Shown piece after piece: positions 30,580 to 40,566 of a stretch of DNA of 64,000 bases; the first letter of the stretch is position 1, and each line of letters starts with the position of its first letter. The notes below the pieces were generated by a model. The model did no database searches. It was not told the origin of the DNA and saw only the letters and a program-made list of their open reading frames with translations. The DNA is from an uncultured Stenotrophomonas sp. (GTDB lineage Bacteria > Pseudomonadota > Gammaproteobacteria > Xanthomonadales > Xanthomonadaceae): NCBI RefSeq assembly GCF_913778665.1, contig NZ_CAJYVQ010000002.1, positions 1 through 64,000 of the forward strand, given 5' to 3'. The position numbers were made by a program, and so were the translations under genes.

Positions 30580-30597
30580 CCCCGCAAGGAGTCCCGT

Positions 30598-31653
30598 GTG
30601 CAGGACGACCACGACGATACCGATACCCCCGGCTGGGACGCGATCAACGCGGCGCTTGCCCCGTTGTACGCTGGCCAGGAACCCCGTCATTTCGGCACCG
30701 CGCTGCCGTACACGCTGGGGGGGCAGGATCCGCTTGATGGCATCAGCGTGTACTGGGCGGACGCGCCAGTGCCGCATTGGCACTACATTACCTATGGCTT
30801 CTCCGAGCTGTACGCCAAGGAGAGCGATGACCCTGCCATCAGCGGCTATGGTTTCGAGCTGACTTTCCGGCTGGCGGCCGAGGCCGGCGAGCGCGCGGAC
30901 AGCACCCCGCCGGTGTGGCCGATGAACCTGCTGCAGAACCTGGCGCGCTACGTGTTCAGCAGCGGCAACGTGTTCGAGGACGGCCACCATCTCAATGCCA
31001 ACGGCCCGATCGCGCTGGAGACCGACACGCGCCTGTGCCATCTGGCGTTCATTGCCGATCCGCAGCTGCCTGCGCGCGATACCGCCAATGGCCACCTGCA
31101 GTTCCTGCAGCTGGTGGGCCTGACCGACCAAGAGATGGAGGCGGTCAAGCGCTGGTCGACGCGCGGCGTGCTGCAGGCATTGCTGCCGGCGATGCCGCTG
31201 TGGATCAGCGACCTGCATCGTGGCAACCTGCTGGACGATCCGGCGCTGGCCGGGCAGATGCAGGCGGGCAGCCAGCGTGAGGGTTCGAGTACCGGCATGC
31301 TGTTCATCGAGACGCTGGACTGGCGGCAGCAGGCGGGCGTGACCACGCTGGTGCTTGGCGCCGGGCAGGTGCCAAGCGTCTGCGAGCTGCTGCCGCTGCG
31401 GCTGCGCCACGGCAAGTCGCTGGAGCTCGCCAGCCGCGAGCGCCACTGGGAGTTCACGCCGCCCGCAGCCGGGGAAACCGCTGAGGTGGGGACGGACCGC
31501 GCGCACTGGCCGCTTGACGAGGCCGGATTGCAGGCGTTGGCCGGCGTGCGTGCCGAGCGTGGCACTTATCCGGTATCCGCAGCGCTGCACTTTGAAGTGG
31601 TGCCGACCTGCCTGCGTGACGCCAAGGGCGAAGTGATCCGGCAGATCGGTTGA
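30598..31653 (+). CDS. Suppressor-of-fused (SUFU) domain protein
   Basis: A 351-residue soluble protein. Residues 1-175 match the bacterial SUFU-like domain (WHYITYGFSELYAKE, YGFELTFRL, LQNLARYVFSSGNVFEDGHH). The C-terminal half is less conserved. In bacteria SUFU domains often belong to immunity proteins of polymorphic toxin systems, but many stand alone and their role is unknown; no toxin is adjacent. The GTG at 30598 is chosen for an AAGGAG site 5-6 nt upstream. It may be cotranscribed with the unknown gene before it. Confidence 0.8.
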   Translation: MQDDHDDTDTPGWDAINAALAPLYAGQEPRHFGTALPYTLGGQDPLDGISVYWADAPVPHWHYITYGFSELYAKESDDPAISGYGFELTFRLAAEAGERADSTPPVWPMNLLQNLARYVFSSGNVFEDGHHLNANGPIALETDTRLCHLAFIADPQLPARDTANGHLQFLQLVGLTDQEMEAVKRWSTRGVLQALLPAMPLWISDLHRGNLLDDPALAGQMQAGSQREGSSTGMLFIETLDWRQQAGVTTLVLGAGQVPSVCELLPLRLRHGKSLELASRERHWEFTPPAAGETAEVGTDRAHWPLDEAGLQALAGVRAERGTYPVSAALHFEVVPTCLRDAKGEVIRQIG

Positions 31654-31663
31654 TGGCGAAGAT

Positions 31664-31702
31664 GGGGTCGGATCCGTTCGCCACGCCAACGGCGCCGACC
31701 CC
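31664..31702. repeat. GGGTC-type palindromic repeat, copy 2
   Basis: GGGGTCGG (31664-31671) pairs with the complement ending CCGACCCC at 31702, with further partial pairing inside. It lies between the convergent SUFU-domain and GST genes, and may act as their shared transcript end. Confidence 0.5.
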
Positions 31703-31711
31703 AGCCAAGCC

Positions 31712-32323
31712 TCAGGCCAGGCCTTCAGCCTTCAGCGCGGCCTGCACGCCGGCGTCGACGTCCATACGCGCCTTGTAGGCGGCCAGGTTGTCCAGGCCGG
31801 ACAGGTCGACCTTGGTGCCGGCAGCCCAGCGCAGGGTGATGTAGAAGTACGGGTCAGCGTAGCTGCGGAAGCCGGCCAGCCAAGGCTTGTCGGCCAACTG
31901 CTTGTCGGCGGTCTCGAACAGGCTGCGCAGGCGCTTGTGCGCGGCGGCCCGGATGGCGTCGTACTGGCCTTCGTCGGCGATGAACTTGCCCGGCGCGAAC
32001 AACGGCGAGAACGCCGGGTGCACATCGGAATTGACGAAGGCGAGCCAGCGGGTGGCTTCGGCGCGCTGGCGCGGGCTGCCGTCACCTGCCAGGCCGGCCT
32101 GCGGGAAGCTGTCGGCGATATAGCCCATGATCGCGGCGTTCTGCAGCAGCACGAAGTCGCCGTCCACCAGTGCGGGTACCGCACCGGCCGGATTGATCCT
32201 GAGGAATTCCGGACCCTTCAGGGTGTCCTTGTTCAGCAGTTCGACCTCGAACGGCTGGCCGGTCCACTGCAGGGCGATGTGGTCGGCGGTGGAACAGGCA
32301 CCGGGCTTGCTGTACAGCTTCAT
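31712..32323 (-). CDS. gstA: Glutathione S-transferase, beta class
   Basis: A 203-residue GST collinear with E. coli GstA. The N-terminal thioredoxin fold starts MKLYSKPGACSTADH with the beta-class Cys10, and NPAGAVPALVDGD holds the cis-proline near residue 53. The helical C-terminal domain contains SYADPYFYITLRWA near residue 155. It conjugates glutathione to electrophiles or acts as a glutathione-dependent reductase in the cytoplasm. The ATG at 32323 removes an unrelated extension. It stands alone downstream of a cell-wall hydrolase gene on the same strand. Confidence 0.88.
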   Translation of the reverse strand: MKLYSKPGACSTADHIALQWTGQPFEVELLNKDTLKGPEFLRINPAGAVPALVDGDFVLLQNAAIMGYIADSFPQAGLAGDGSPRQRAEATRWLAFVNSDVHPAFSPLFAPGKFIADEGQYDAIRAAAHKRLRSLFETADKQLADKPWLAGFRSYADPYFYITLRWAAGTKVDLSGLDNLAAYKARMDVDAGVQAALKAEGLA

Positions 32324-32407
32324 GGGAACTCCAGGTGATGCGGGCGGGAAGCGCCCACTATCCCAGAGCCTGCCGGCAGGCGGCAACGCTGCCGCCAGCA
32401 CGGATCG

Positions 32408-32866
32408 TTACGACTGCCGCGGCTTGAGGTTCTGCACCTTGTAGAAGGTGTGATCGCCGATGGTGGCCACCTGGTAGGCGTTGCGCCAGTTCGGGCTGGC
32501 GATCGCCAGCGCGGCGAAATGGCTGGCACCGGGCACGATCTCGCGGCGCTCGCCCGCCGGCAGCGCCCAGTTGCGCTCGGCGTCGAAGGCCACGTCCATC
32601 GCCTCGCTCCAGGCCGCGTCATTGCCCAGCTGGGTACCGGGGGAGACGATGGTCGGTGCGAACTGCTTGCGCGCGGTGACCACTTGGCACATCGAGTCGC
32701 CCCACAGGCCACTGTCGAGGCGGCGCAAGGCGACCTCGGCGACGGCCTGCTGGCCACGCAGGGTCTGGTCGCGGGCTTCCAGGTACACGGTGGTGCTCAA
32801 ACACAATGAATCAGCGGCCGGCTGCGGCAACAACTGCGACAGCCAGAGAATCCAGGCCAGTTTCAT
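32408..32866 (-). CDS. SleB-like cell wall hydrolase, exported
   Basis: A 152-residue protein with a short N-terminal signal (MKLAWILWLSQLLPQPAA) and a Hydrolase_2/SleB-type domain. It has STTVYLEARDQTLRGQQAVA with the putative catalytic Glu near residue 34, CQVVTARKQFAP, PGASHFAA and the closing GDHTFYKV. Such enzymes are lytic transglycosylase-like and cut peptidoglycan. The start at 32866 is preceded on the minus strand by AAGGAG, 6 nt away. The role in this non-spore-former is unknown. Confidence 0.82.
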   Translation of the reverse strand: MKLAWILWLSQLLPQPAADSLCLSTTVYLEARDQTLRGQQAVAEVALRRLDSGLWGDSMCQVVTARKQFAPTIVSPGTQLGNDAAWSEAMDVAFDAERNWALPAGERREIVPGASHFAALAIASPNWRNAYQVATIGDHTFYKVQNLKPRQS

Positions 32867-33162
32867 ATAACTCCTTGCTCCGTATGGGCCGCACTTCGGG
32901 GATCCCGCAGCGGGGGCTGCGGGCCGGGGCACGACTTGGCGTCATGGGGAGGCGGCCATCGGGGCCGCCCCGTGGGCGGCCCCAAAAGAAACGATCAATA
33001 CCGATCGAGGGGGCCGCGCCGGCTCACCGGAAACTGGCTGGTGAGCGGAAGATGGCGCAAGGTAGGGGGGAATAGCCGAACACATCATGAACCGTCCGGC
33101 TTGACATTCAGGTTCAGAAGGGGTGACGGAAATCACAATTCCGTCGCCCATTCAGGTCCTCA
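32867..33162. other. Gene-free gap with a GC-rich hairpin
   Basis: About 300 bp between sleB-like and fadH genes (both minus strand). A 10-bp stem GGGGCCGCCC/GGGCGGCCCC at 32961-32983 with loop CGT is present, followed on the plus strand by AAAAG rather than T, so it is not an evident terminator. No gene is supported. Confidence 0.4.
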
Positions 33163-35295
<2,133 letters not shown>

Positions 35296-35940
35296 CTATC
35301 CGTGGCCGCGCTGCGCGCCCGCCGGGCATGGCCCGGTGCGACCCGCCGGCAGCGGTCGGCCAATCCCGAACCAGCCCAGGGTCACCCCGCACAGCGGCCC
35401 AATCGACAGGGCGAAGACCAGGGTGCCGACACCGACGTTGCCACCCAACCACCAGCCCAGCAGCAGCACGCTGCCTTCGATCAGGCTGCGCACCTTCCAG
35501 ATCGGCCAGCCGGTGCGGGCGTGCAGGCCGGTCATCAGGCCGTCGCGCGGGCCGGGGCCGAGCCGGGCGCCGATATACAGGCCGGTGGCCAGCGCAACCA
35601 GCAGCATGCCCCCGCAGAACATCGCCAGCTGCCAGCCCAGGCCGACGGCTGGCGGCAGCAGCCACAACCCGAACTGCGCGGACGGGCCGATCAGCAGCAC
35701 GTTCAGCACGGTGCCCACGCCAGGCTTCTGCCGCAGCGGCCACCACAACAGCAGCACCAGCGCACCGATCACATTGGTGGCCAGGCCGAAGGACAGCGGT
35801 GTCTGTGCAGCGATGCCCTGCGAGAGAACATCCCACGGCGCCACGCCGATTGCGGCACGGATCATCAGCGAGGCACCGAAGCCGTACAGGAACAGGCCGG
35901 TGATCAGTTGCAGCAGGCGCAGGGGCAGGGCGGTGGGCAT
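35296..35940 (-). CDS. YczE/YitT-like membrane protein
   Basis: A 214-residue inner-membrane protein with about five hydrophobic segments. It carries the YczE-type motifs LFLYGFGASLMIRAAIGVAPWDVL near residue 15, GLGPRDGL-like RLGPGPRDGLMTGLHARTGW near residue 125, and LLGWWLGGNVGVGTLVFALSIGP. The function is unknown. Relatives are often next to MocR-type regulators, but none is here. ATG 35940 is used; a GTG at 35973 would add 11 residues. Neither has a clear ribosome binding site. Confidence 0.8.
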   Translation of the reverse strand: MPTALPLRLLQLITGLFLYGFGASLMIRAAIGVAPWDVLSQGIAAQTPLSFGLATNVIGALVLLLWWPLRQKPGVGTVLNVLLIGPSAQFGLWLLPPAVGLGWQLAMFCGGMLLVALATGLYIGARLGPGPRDGLMTGLHARTGWPIWKVRSLIEGSVLLLGWWLGGNVGVGTLVFALSIGPLCGVTLGWFGIGRPLPAGRTGPCPAGAQRGHG

Positions 35941-36052
35941 GACGGCGCTCGGGGGAGGGGGGGCTGTTGCCACCGTAATCCCGAATGGGCTGCTTCAATA
36001 GATACAGATGGCAGCCAATCTGCCCGCACAGGCAGGGGCGCACGCGCCTGCG

Positions 36053-37072
36053 TCAATCATCCCAGCCGGCCAAGGCCAGCTTTCCGAGCGTTCGCCCGCT
36101 GGCCAGGCGCTGATGCGCGATGTCCAGATTGGCGGCCGTGATCGTGCCCAGCGTTTCACTCAGCGTGCCGCGCAGCTGGCCGGCGTCGATCATGCTGGCC
36201 GCACGGCTGAGGATGCGGTGCTGCTCGATGCGGTCGGCGGTGGCGAAGCGCGCGCGCGCGAACATGAATTCCCAGTGGATGCCGATGCACTTGGCCTTGT
36301 AGGGGTCGCCGATGCGCAGCGCACCACGCGGCTCGACGATCAGCCCGACATGGCCCTGCGGCGCCAGCACCTGGCCCAGTTCTTCCCAGTAATGGTCGGT
36401 GTCGGCCAGGTTGAGCGCGACCTGCACCGCATCGATGCCGAGTGCCTGCAGCTGGGGCAGCAGGGGCTGCCGATGGTCGATGACGTGCTGTGCGCCCATT
36501 CGCCGGCACCAGTCGATCGAGGCATCACGCGAGGCCGTGGCGATCACCTCGAAGCCGGCGTGGCGGGCGAGCTGGATCGCCATCGAGCCGACGCCGCCGG
36601 CGCCACCGATCACCAGCAGCCGTTGGCCTGCATGGCGGCGTTCATCCAGCTGCAGCGGCATGCGCTGGAACAACAGCTCCCATGCCGTGAGCGTGGTCAG
36701 TGGCAGTGCGGCGGCTTCGTCGAAATCCAGCGTAGTCGGCTTGCGTGCCACCAAGCGTTCGTCGACCAGCTGGTACTGCGCATTGCAGCCCGAACGGGTG
36801 ACATCCCCGGCGTAATAGACCTCGTCACCGGAGGCGAACAGGCAGGCCTCGTCGCCGATTGCCTGGACCACACCGGCAGCGTCCCAGCCGAGCACACGGG
36901 GGGCATCGAGCGCGATCGGATCGGTGGCGGCACGCTGCTTGCCGTCGACCGGGTTGACCGAGATCGCCTCGACCCGGATCAGCAAATCGCGACCACTGGG
37001 AGGCAGTGGCGGCGGCAGGTGCATATCGCACAGGGCGGGGGCGGATTCACGACTCAGGGCGACAGCTTTCAT
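36053..37072 (-). CDS. Zinc-less NAD(P)H-quinone reductase/alcohol dehydrogenase-like protein
   Basis: A 339-residue medium-chain reductase. The GroES-like half has ISVNPVDGKQRA near residue 42 and GWDAAGVV, and the Rossmann half has LLVIGGAGGVGSMAIQLARH near residue 150. Structural and catalytic zinc cysteines are absent, which fits quinone oxidoreductases and zinc-type alcohol dehydrogenase-like proteins. The substrate is unknown. The start MKAVALSRE at 37072 is typical; the frame upstream is intergenic. It is divergent from ompA across 346 bp. Confidence 0.85.
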   Translation of the reverse strand: MKAVALSRESAPALCDMHLPPPLPPSGRDLLIRVEAISVNPVDGKQRAATDPIALDAPRVLGWDAAGVVQAIGDEACLFASGDEVYYAGDVTRSGCNAQYQLVDERLVARKPTTLDFDEAAALPLTTLTAWELLFQRMPLQLDERRHAGQRLLVIGGAGGVGSMAIQLARHAGFEVIATASRDASIDWCRRMGAQHVIDHRQPLLPQLQALGIDAVQVALNLADTDHYWEELGQVLAPQGHVGLIVEPRGALRIGDPYKAKCIGIHWEFMFARARFATADRIEQHRILSRAASMIDAGQLRGTLSETLGTITAANLDIAHQRLASGRTLGKLALAGWDD

Positions 37073-37270
37073 CAGGGCTCCGGCTGGGTTCGTGTCCTCA
37101 TCATAAGGTTCCTCATGTTTCAGCAAATGCGCTGAACTGCCTTGGCGCAATATGTCGCATTCCGCACTTAAATCCCGTCAAACCCTTACAGCGTGAGGGT
37201 CTTGCGGATTTTCATCATCCTGTATAGGGTTTCAACGTCGGACCGGTGGAGGGTCGGGCACATCACTTCA

Positions 37271-37316
37271 CATGTTACGGGACTGTTAACATGACCTTCA
37301 CCCGCCTGAGCATAAT
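37271..37316 (+). promoter_or_regulatory. ompA promoter region with palindromic operator
   Basis: TTAACA (37286-37291) and CATAAT (37311-37316) resemble -35 and -10 elements but are 19 nt apart. The -35 overlaps the right arm of an inverted repeat CATGTTA-N9-TAACATG (37271-37293). A regulator binding there would block or adjust the promoter. An upstream TTGCGG/TATAGG pair at 37202-37228 could be a second weak promoter. The remainder of the 37,073-37,418 gap shows no gene. Confidence 0.5.
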
Positions 37317-37418
37317 GTTCGCGGCGGTGGCGTGCTGAATCGGCTGTCGAACATCGACGCAGTAGTGCTGGCCCATGCCTCTACCGGTTTCATACCCCCG
37401 AAATAGGAGCTGTACTCA

Positions 37419-38507
37419 ATGAACAAGAAGATCCTTACTGCCGCGCTGCTGGGTGGTCTGGCTTTCGCCCAGGCTGCCTCCGCGCAGGAGTTCGATGACC
37501 GCTGGTACCTGACCGGTTCGGCCGGCTTCAACTTCCAGGACAGCGACCGTCTGACCAATGACGCTCCGTTCGTGACCCTGGGCCTGGGCAAGTTCATCAG
37601 CCCGAACTGGTCGCTGGACGGTGAGCTGAACTACCAGAACCCGAACTTCGACGCGAACAAGGACCAGAACTGGTCGCAGTACGGCGTTTCGCTGGACCTG
37701 CGTCGCCACTTCATCAAGGAAGGCCGCGGCTGGAACCCGTACATCCTGGGTGGCCTGGGCTACCAGAAGTCGGAAGAAACCTACCCGCTGAGCGCTGCTG
37801 GCCCGGGTAAGCGCAAGGACGGCAACGTTGCCGCCAAGGTCGGCGTCGGTCTGCAGACCACCTTCGAGAAGCGCGTTGCTGTTCGCGCCGAAGTCGCCTA
37901 CCGCGCTGATTTCGACGACCAGAGCATCGCTGCACGCGACGAAAGCTGGTTCGGCGACGTGCTGGCTTCGGTCGGCGTCGTGATCCCGCTGGGCCCGGCT
38001 CCGGTCGCGGCTGCTCCGGCTCCGGCTCCGGTTGCCCCGAGCTGCGCCGACCTGGATGACGACGGTGACGGCGTCAACAACTGCGACGACAAGTGCCCGA
38101 ACTCGCAGCCGGGTCAGACCATCGGTCCGGACGGTTGCCCGGTGCCGGTCTCCATCGACCTGAAGGGCGTGAACTTCGACTTCGACAAGTCGAACCTGCG
38201 TCCGGACGCCGTGGCGATCCTGAGCGAAGCCACCGAGATCCTGAAGCGTTACCCGGATCTGCGCGTTGAAGTCGCCGGTCACACCGACTCGAAGGGTACC
38301 GACGCTTACAACCAGAAGCTGTCGGAGCGTCGTGCTACCGCCGTGTACAACTACCTGACCAAGAACGGCGTTGACGCCGGTCGCCTGGTCGGCCCGATCG
38401 GCTACGGCGAGAGCCGTCCGATTGCTCCGAACACCAACCCGGATGGTTCGGACAACCCGGAAGGTCGCGCCAAGAACCGTCGTACCGAGCTGAACGTCCA
38501 GAACTGA
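37419..38507 (+). CDS. ompA: OmpA/OprF-family outer-membrane porin
   Basis: A 362-residue protein. Signal peptide 1-22 (cleavage ASA-QEFDD) and an eight-stranded barrel to about residue 190 are followed by an Ala/Pro hinge (VAAAPAPAPVAP), one thrombospondin type 3-like calcium motif DLDDDGDGVNNCDDKCPN near residue 210, and the OmpA peptidoglycan-binding domain (NFDFDKSNLRPDAV, VAGHTDSKGTD, LSERRATAVYNYL). It links the outer membrane to peptidoglycan. A strong promoter-like region precedes it and a UUCG terminator follows, in keeping with high expression. Confidence 0.94.
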   Translation: MNKKILTAALLGGLAFAQAASAQEFDDRWYLTGSAGFNFQDSDRLTNDAPFVTLGLGKFISPNWSLDGELNYQNPNFDANKDQNWSQYGVSLDLRRHFIKEGRGWNPYILGGLGYQKSEETYPLSAAGPGKRKDGNVAAKVGVGLQTTFEKRVAVRAEVAYRADFDDQSIAARDESWFGDVLASVGVVIPLGPAPVAAAPAPAPVAPSCADLDDDGDGVNNCDDKCPNSQPGQTIGPDGCPVPVSIDLKGVNFDFDKSNLRPDAVAILSEATEILKRYPDLRVEVAGHTDSKGTDAYNQKLSERRATAVYNYLTKNGVDAGRLVGPIGYGESRPIAPNTNPDGSDNPEGRAKNRRTELNVQN

Positions 38508-38536
38508 GTTCTGACGCTCCGCCCGTAAGACACTGC

Positions 38537-38567
38537 AAGACCCGGCTTCGGCCGGGTCTTGTTGTTT
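38537..38567 (+). terminator. UUCG terminator after ompA
   Basis: AAGACCCGGC and GCCGGGTCTT form a perfect 10-bp stem around TTCG (38537-38560), followed by GTTGTTT, 30 nt after the ompA stop. Confidence 0.85.
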
Positions 38568-38664
38568 GGGCGGCCTGAAGGTTGAAAATGCGCCTGCGGC
38601 ATCACCGTTCGTCGGCATTTTGCTCATGAAACCAATGAGTTGCCGTATTCATTGAAAGTGGCGC

Positions 38665-38692
38665 TTGAAAGCTGTCGCGGCATTGCTAAACT
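38665..38692 (+). promoter_or_regulatory. Candidate promoter for the small exported protein gene
   Basis: TTGAAA (38665-38670) is followed after 16 nt by TAAACT (38687-38692), which is preceded by TGC, an extended -10. Start of transcription would be near 38699, 26 nt before the ATG at 38725. Confidence 0.55.
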
Positions 38693-38724
38693 CGCCGCGT
38701 CACTTCCTTTCCTGGATGCCCATC

Positions 38725-39231
38725 ATGCTGCGCTCTGCATCGGCCGCCGTCCTGGCGCTGGCCCTGATTCCTGCCGCCCACGCTGCGGTCGATTGCTCGG
38801 TCAACACCAGCGCCTCGCCGCTGCCGTTGCCCGCCACGACCATCGCACCGGTGGCCGACGAGCTGTACATCCGCAGCAACCAGCTGGGCATGCCGGCCGG
38901 CGTGCTGAGCGGCAACTACGATCCGTCGCAGTCGCTGGACCAGGTGCTGCAGCGCCTGCGCATCGACGGTTGCCAGAACATCGCCAAGGCCATTCCGAGC
39001 GCGCCGGCGGTGAAGCCGAACGATCCGGCGGCGTACAAGCCGCAGACCGAGTTCGACAACACGCCGTGGCGCTTCGACATGAGCCAGAACGGCAAGCGCA
39101 TGACCGCCGAAGAATTCGACGCCTGGATGAAGGCGCGCGGTGTGCGTGTGGTCAAGGCCCGTCCTGCACCCGCTGCCGCCCCGGCCGCCGCCGAAGCACC
39201 GGCTGAGACCAAGCCGGGCGAGAAGAAGTAA
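38725..39231 (+). CDS. Exported protein with EFDAWMK motif, uncharacterised
   Basis: A 168-residue protein with a signal peptide (MLRSASAAVLALALIPAAHA, then AVDC). Two cysteines (near residues 24 and 95) could form a disulfide. Near residues 120-143 it has FDMSQNGKRMTAEEFDAWMK followed by ARGVRVVKA, and it ends with an Ala/Pro-rich tail. The EFDAWMK block is repeated in the lipoprotein gene at 40144. The function is unknown. ATG 38725 is used, and 38716 is also possible. A promoter-like pair lies just upstream, and a pseudouridine synthase gene follows after 20 nt. Confidence 0.8.
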   Translation: MLRSASAAVLALALIPAAHAAVDCSVNTSASPLPLPATTIAPVADELYIRSNQLGMPAGVLSGNYDPSQSLDQVLQRLRIDGCQNIAKAIPSAPAVKPNDPAAYKPQTEFDNTPWRFDMSQNGKRMTAEEFDAWMKARGVRVVKARPAPAAAPAAAEAPAETKPGEKK

Positions 39232-39251
39232 GTCGCGCGGGGAGCAGAGGC

Positions 39252-40058
39252 TTGCGCACGCGCCGCCCACCTGCTGCCCCCGCCGCCCGCTCCCACGCAT
39301 CGCGTGGGCGTGCGAACCCGGACGTCTCCACCGGCGTGCGTCATGGCTTGGCGCGCGTGCTGTCCAAGGCCGGCGTGTGCTCGCGCAGCGAGGCCGCGCG
39401 CTGGATCGCCGAGGGCCGCGTACGCGTGTCCGGGCGCATCGTCCGTGACCCCGAGTTTCCGATTGCACAGCCGGCGCCACCGATCGAGGTGGACGGCCAG
39501 CCGTTGGGCGCGCCGCAGCGCCTTTACCTGATGCTCAACAAGCCGCGCGGGGTGGTGACCACCGTGCAGGACGAGCGTGGCCGCGACACTGTATACCGCT
39601 GCTTCGATGGCGCTGGCCTGCCGTGGATCGCACCGGTCGGGCGCCTGGACAAGGCCAGCGAGGGGCTGTTGCTGTTCAGCAATGACCCGCAATGGGCCGC
39701 GCGCCTGACCGATCCGGAAACCGGTCCGCAGAAGACCTATCACGTGCAGGTTGATCGCCTGCCCGACGACGGCACCCTGGCGGCGCTGCAGGCCGGGGTG
39801 GAGGACGAGGGCGAGTTCCTCGTTGCCCAGGCCGTGCACGTGCTGCGCAGCGGCGACAAGACCGCGTGGCTGGAGGTCGTCCTCGACGAGGGCCGCAACC
39901 GCCACATCCGCCGCCTGTTGGCGGCCTTCGACCTGCAGGTGCTGCGCCTGGTCCGGGTCGCGATCGGTGGGCTGCTGCTCGGCGATCTCGGCAAGGGCCA
40001 GTGGCGGGTGCTGGAGGTCAGCGACCAGCAGCGGCTGGGGGCCGCTGCAACGGGCTGA
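39252..40058 (+). CDS. RsuA/RluB-family pseudouridine synthase
   Basis: A 268-residue protein with an N-terminal S4 RNA-binding domain (VLSKAGVCSRSEAARWIAEG near residue 37), a connecting KPRGVVTT block near residue 97, and the catalytic aspartate in VGRLDKASEGLLLFSND near residue 130; EGRNRHIRRLLAAF is near residue 214. It isomerises a uridine in 16S or 23S rRNA; the target cannot be fixed from sequence. The start is uncertain: TTG 39252 has GGAG 7 nt upstream, but later GTG codons are possible, as the first 30 residues are low-complexity. Confidence 0.85.
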   Translation: MRTRRPPAAPAARSHASRGRANPDVSTGVRHGLARVLSKAGVCSRSEAARWIAEGRVRVSGRIVRDPEFPIAQPAPPIEVDGQPLGAPQRLYLMLNKPRGVVTTVQDERGRDTVYRCFDGAGLPWIAPVGRLDKASEGLLLFSNDPQWAARLTDPETGPQKTYHVQVDRLPDDGTLAALQAGVEDEGEFLVAQAVHVLRSGDKTAWLEVVLDEGRNRHIRRLLAAFDLQVLRLVRVAIGGLLLGDLGKGQWRVLEVSDQQRLGAAATG

Positions 40059-40143
40059 TCATCGCCCGCGGCCGGCAGCTGCCGGTCACCGTTCCAGGCG
40101 TAGGGGGCGTCTGGTTGTTGAACTTCCCGAACGGAGCCTGCCC

Positions 40144-40479
40144 ATGTATCGCCCGACCCTCAACCAAACCCTGCGCTGCGCAGGCCTGTTGCTGCCGATG
40201 CTGTTGCTGTCGGCCTGTGGTGGCCACAAGAAGGTGGCCAAAGCGGAAACCCCGGCCGAAACCCCGGTGGTGGAAGTGAAGACCCCGGAACTGGATGGTC
40301 GCGGTAGCTATCGCTTCCTGATGAGCAACGGCGACAAGAAGATGACCGCCGACGAGTTTGATGCCTGGATGAAGGCCAACGGCATCCGCGTGGCCAAGGG
40401 CAACGGACAGACCCCTCCCGCTCAGCCGGTGGTGGTGGCCAGCAAGGACGAGCCGAAGGGCAAGAAGAAAAAGAAGTGA
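40144..40479 (+). CDS. Small lipoprotein with EFDAWMK motif, uncharacterised
   Basis: A 111-residue predicted lipoprotein. The signal MYRPTLNQTLRCAG...LLLSACGG gives a lipobox with Cys near residue 23. Residues 60-87 read RFLMSNGDKKMTADEFDAWM then KANGIRVAKG, clearly related to the protein at 38725. The C-terminus is a lysine run (KGKKKKK). The motif resembles a helix-loop-helix, but no calcium ligands are arranged as in an EF-hand. The function is unknown. A GGAG site is present 7 nt before the ATG. Confidence 0.8.
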   Translation: MYRPTLNQTLRCAGLLLPMLLLSACGGHKKVAKAETPAETPVVEVKTPELDGRGSYRFLMSNGDKKMTADEFDAWMKANGIRVAKGNGQTPPAQPVVVASKDEPKGKKKKK

Positions 40480-40516
40480 CGCCTGTCGTGCCGGCCTGGG
40501 TCGGCGCGCCTTGAAC

Positions 40517-40561
40517 GGTGGGGTCAGAGCCCTTTCCCGCAGGAAAGGGACCCGACCCCCG
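40517..40561. repeat. GGGTC-type palindromic repeat, copy 3
   Basis: GGTGGGGTC (from 40518) and GACCCCC (to 40560) enclose an inner stem CCCTTTCC-CGC-AGGAAAGGG. The element lies between the convergent lipoprotein and kbl genes. Confidence 0.55.
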
Positions 40562-40566
40562 CATGA

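Noticed and set aside
32961..32983. GGGGCCGCCC/GGGCGGCCCC stem considered as the fadH terminator
   Set aside because: On the fadH strand no T-run follows and the stem is about 180 nt past the stop; kept only as a gap feature.
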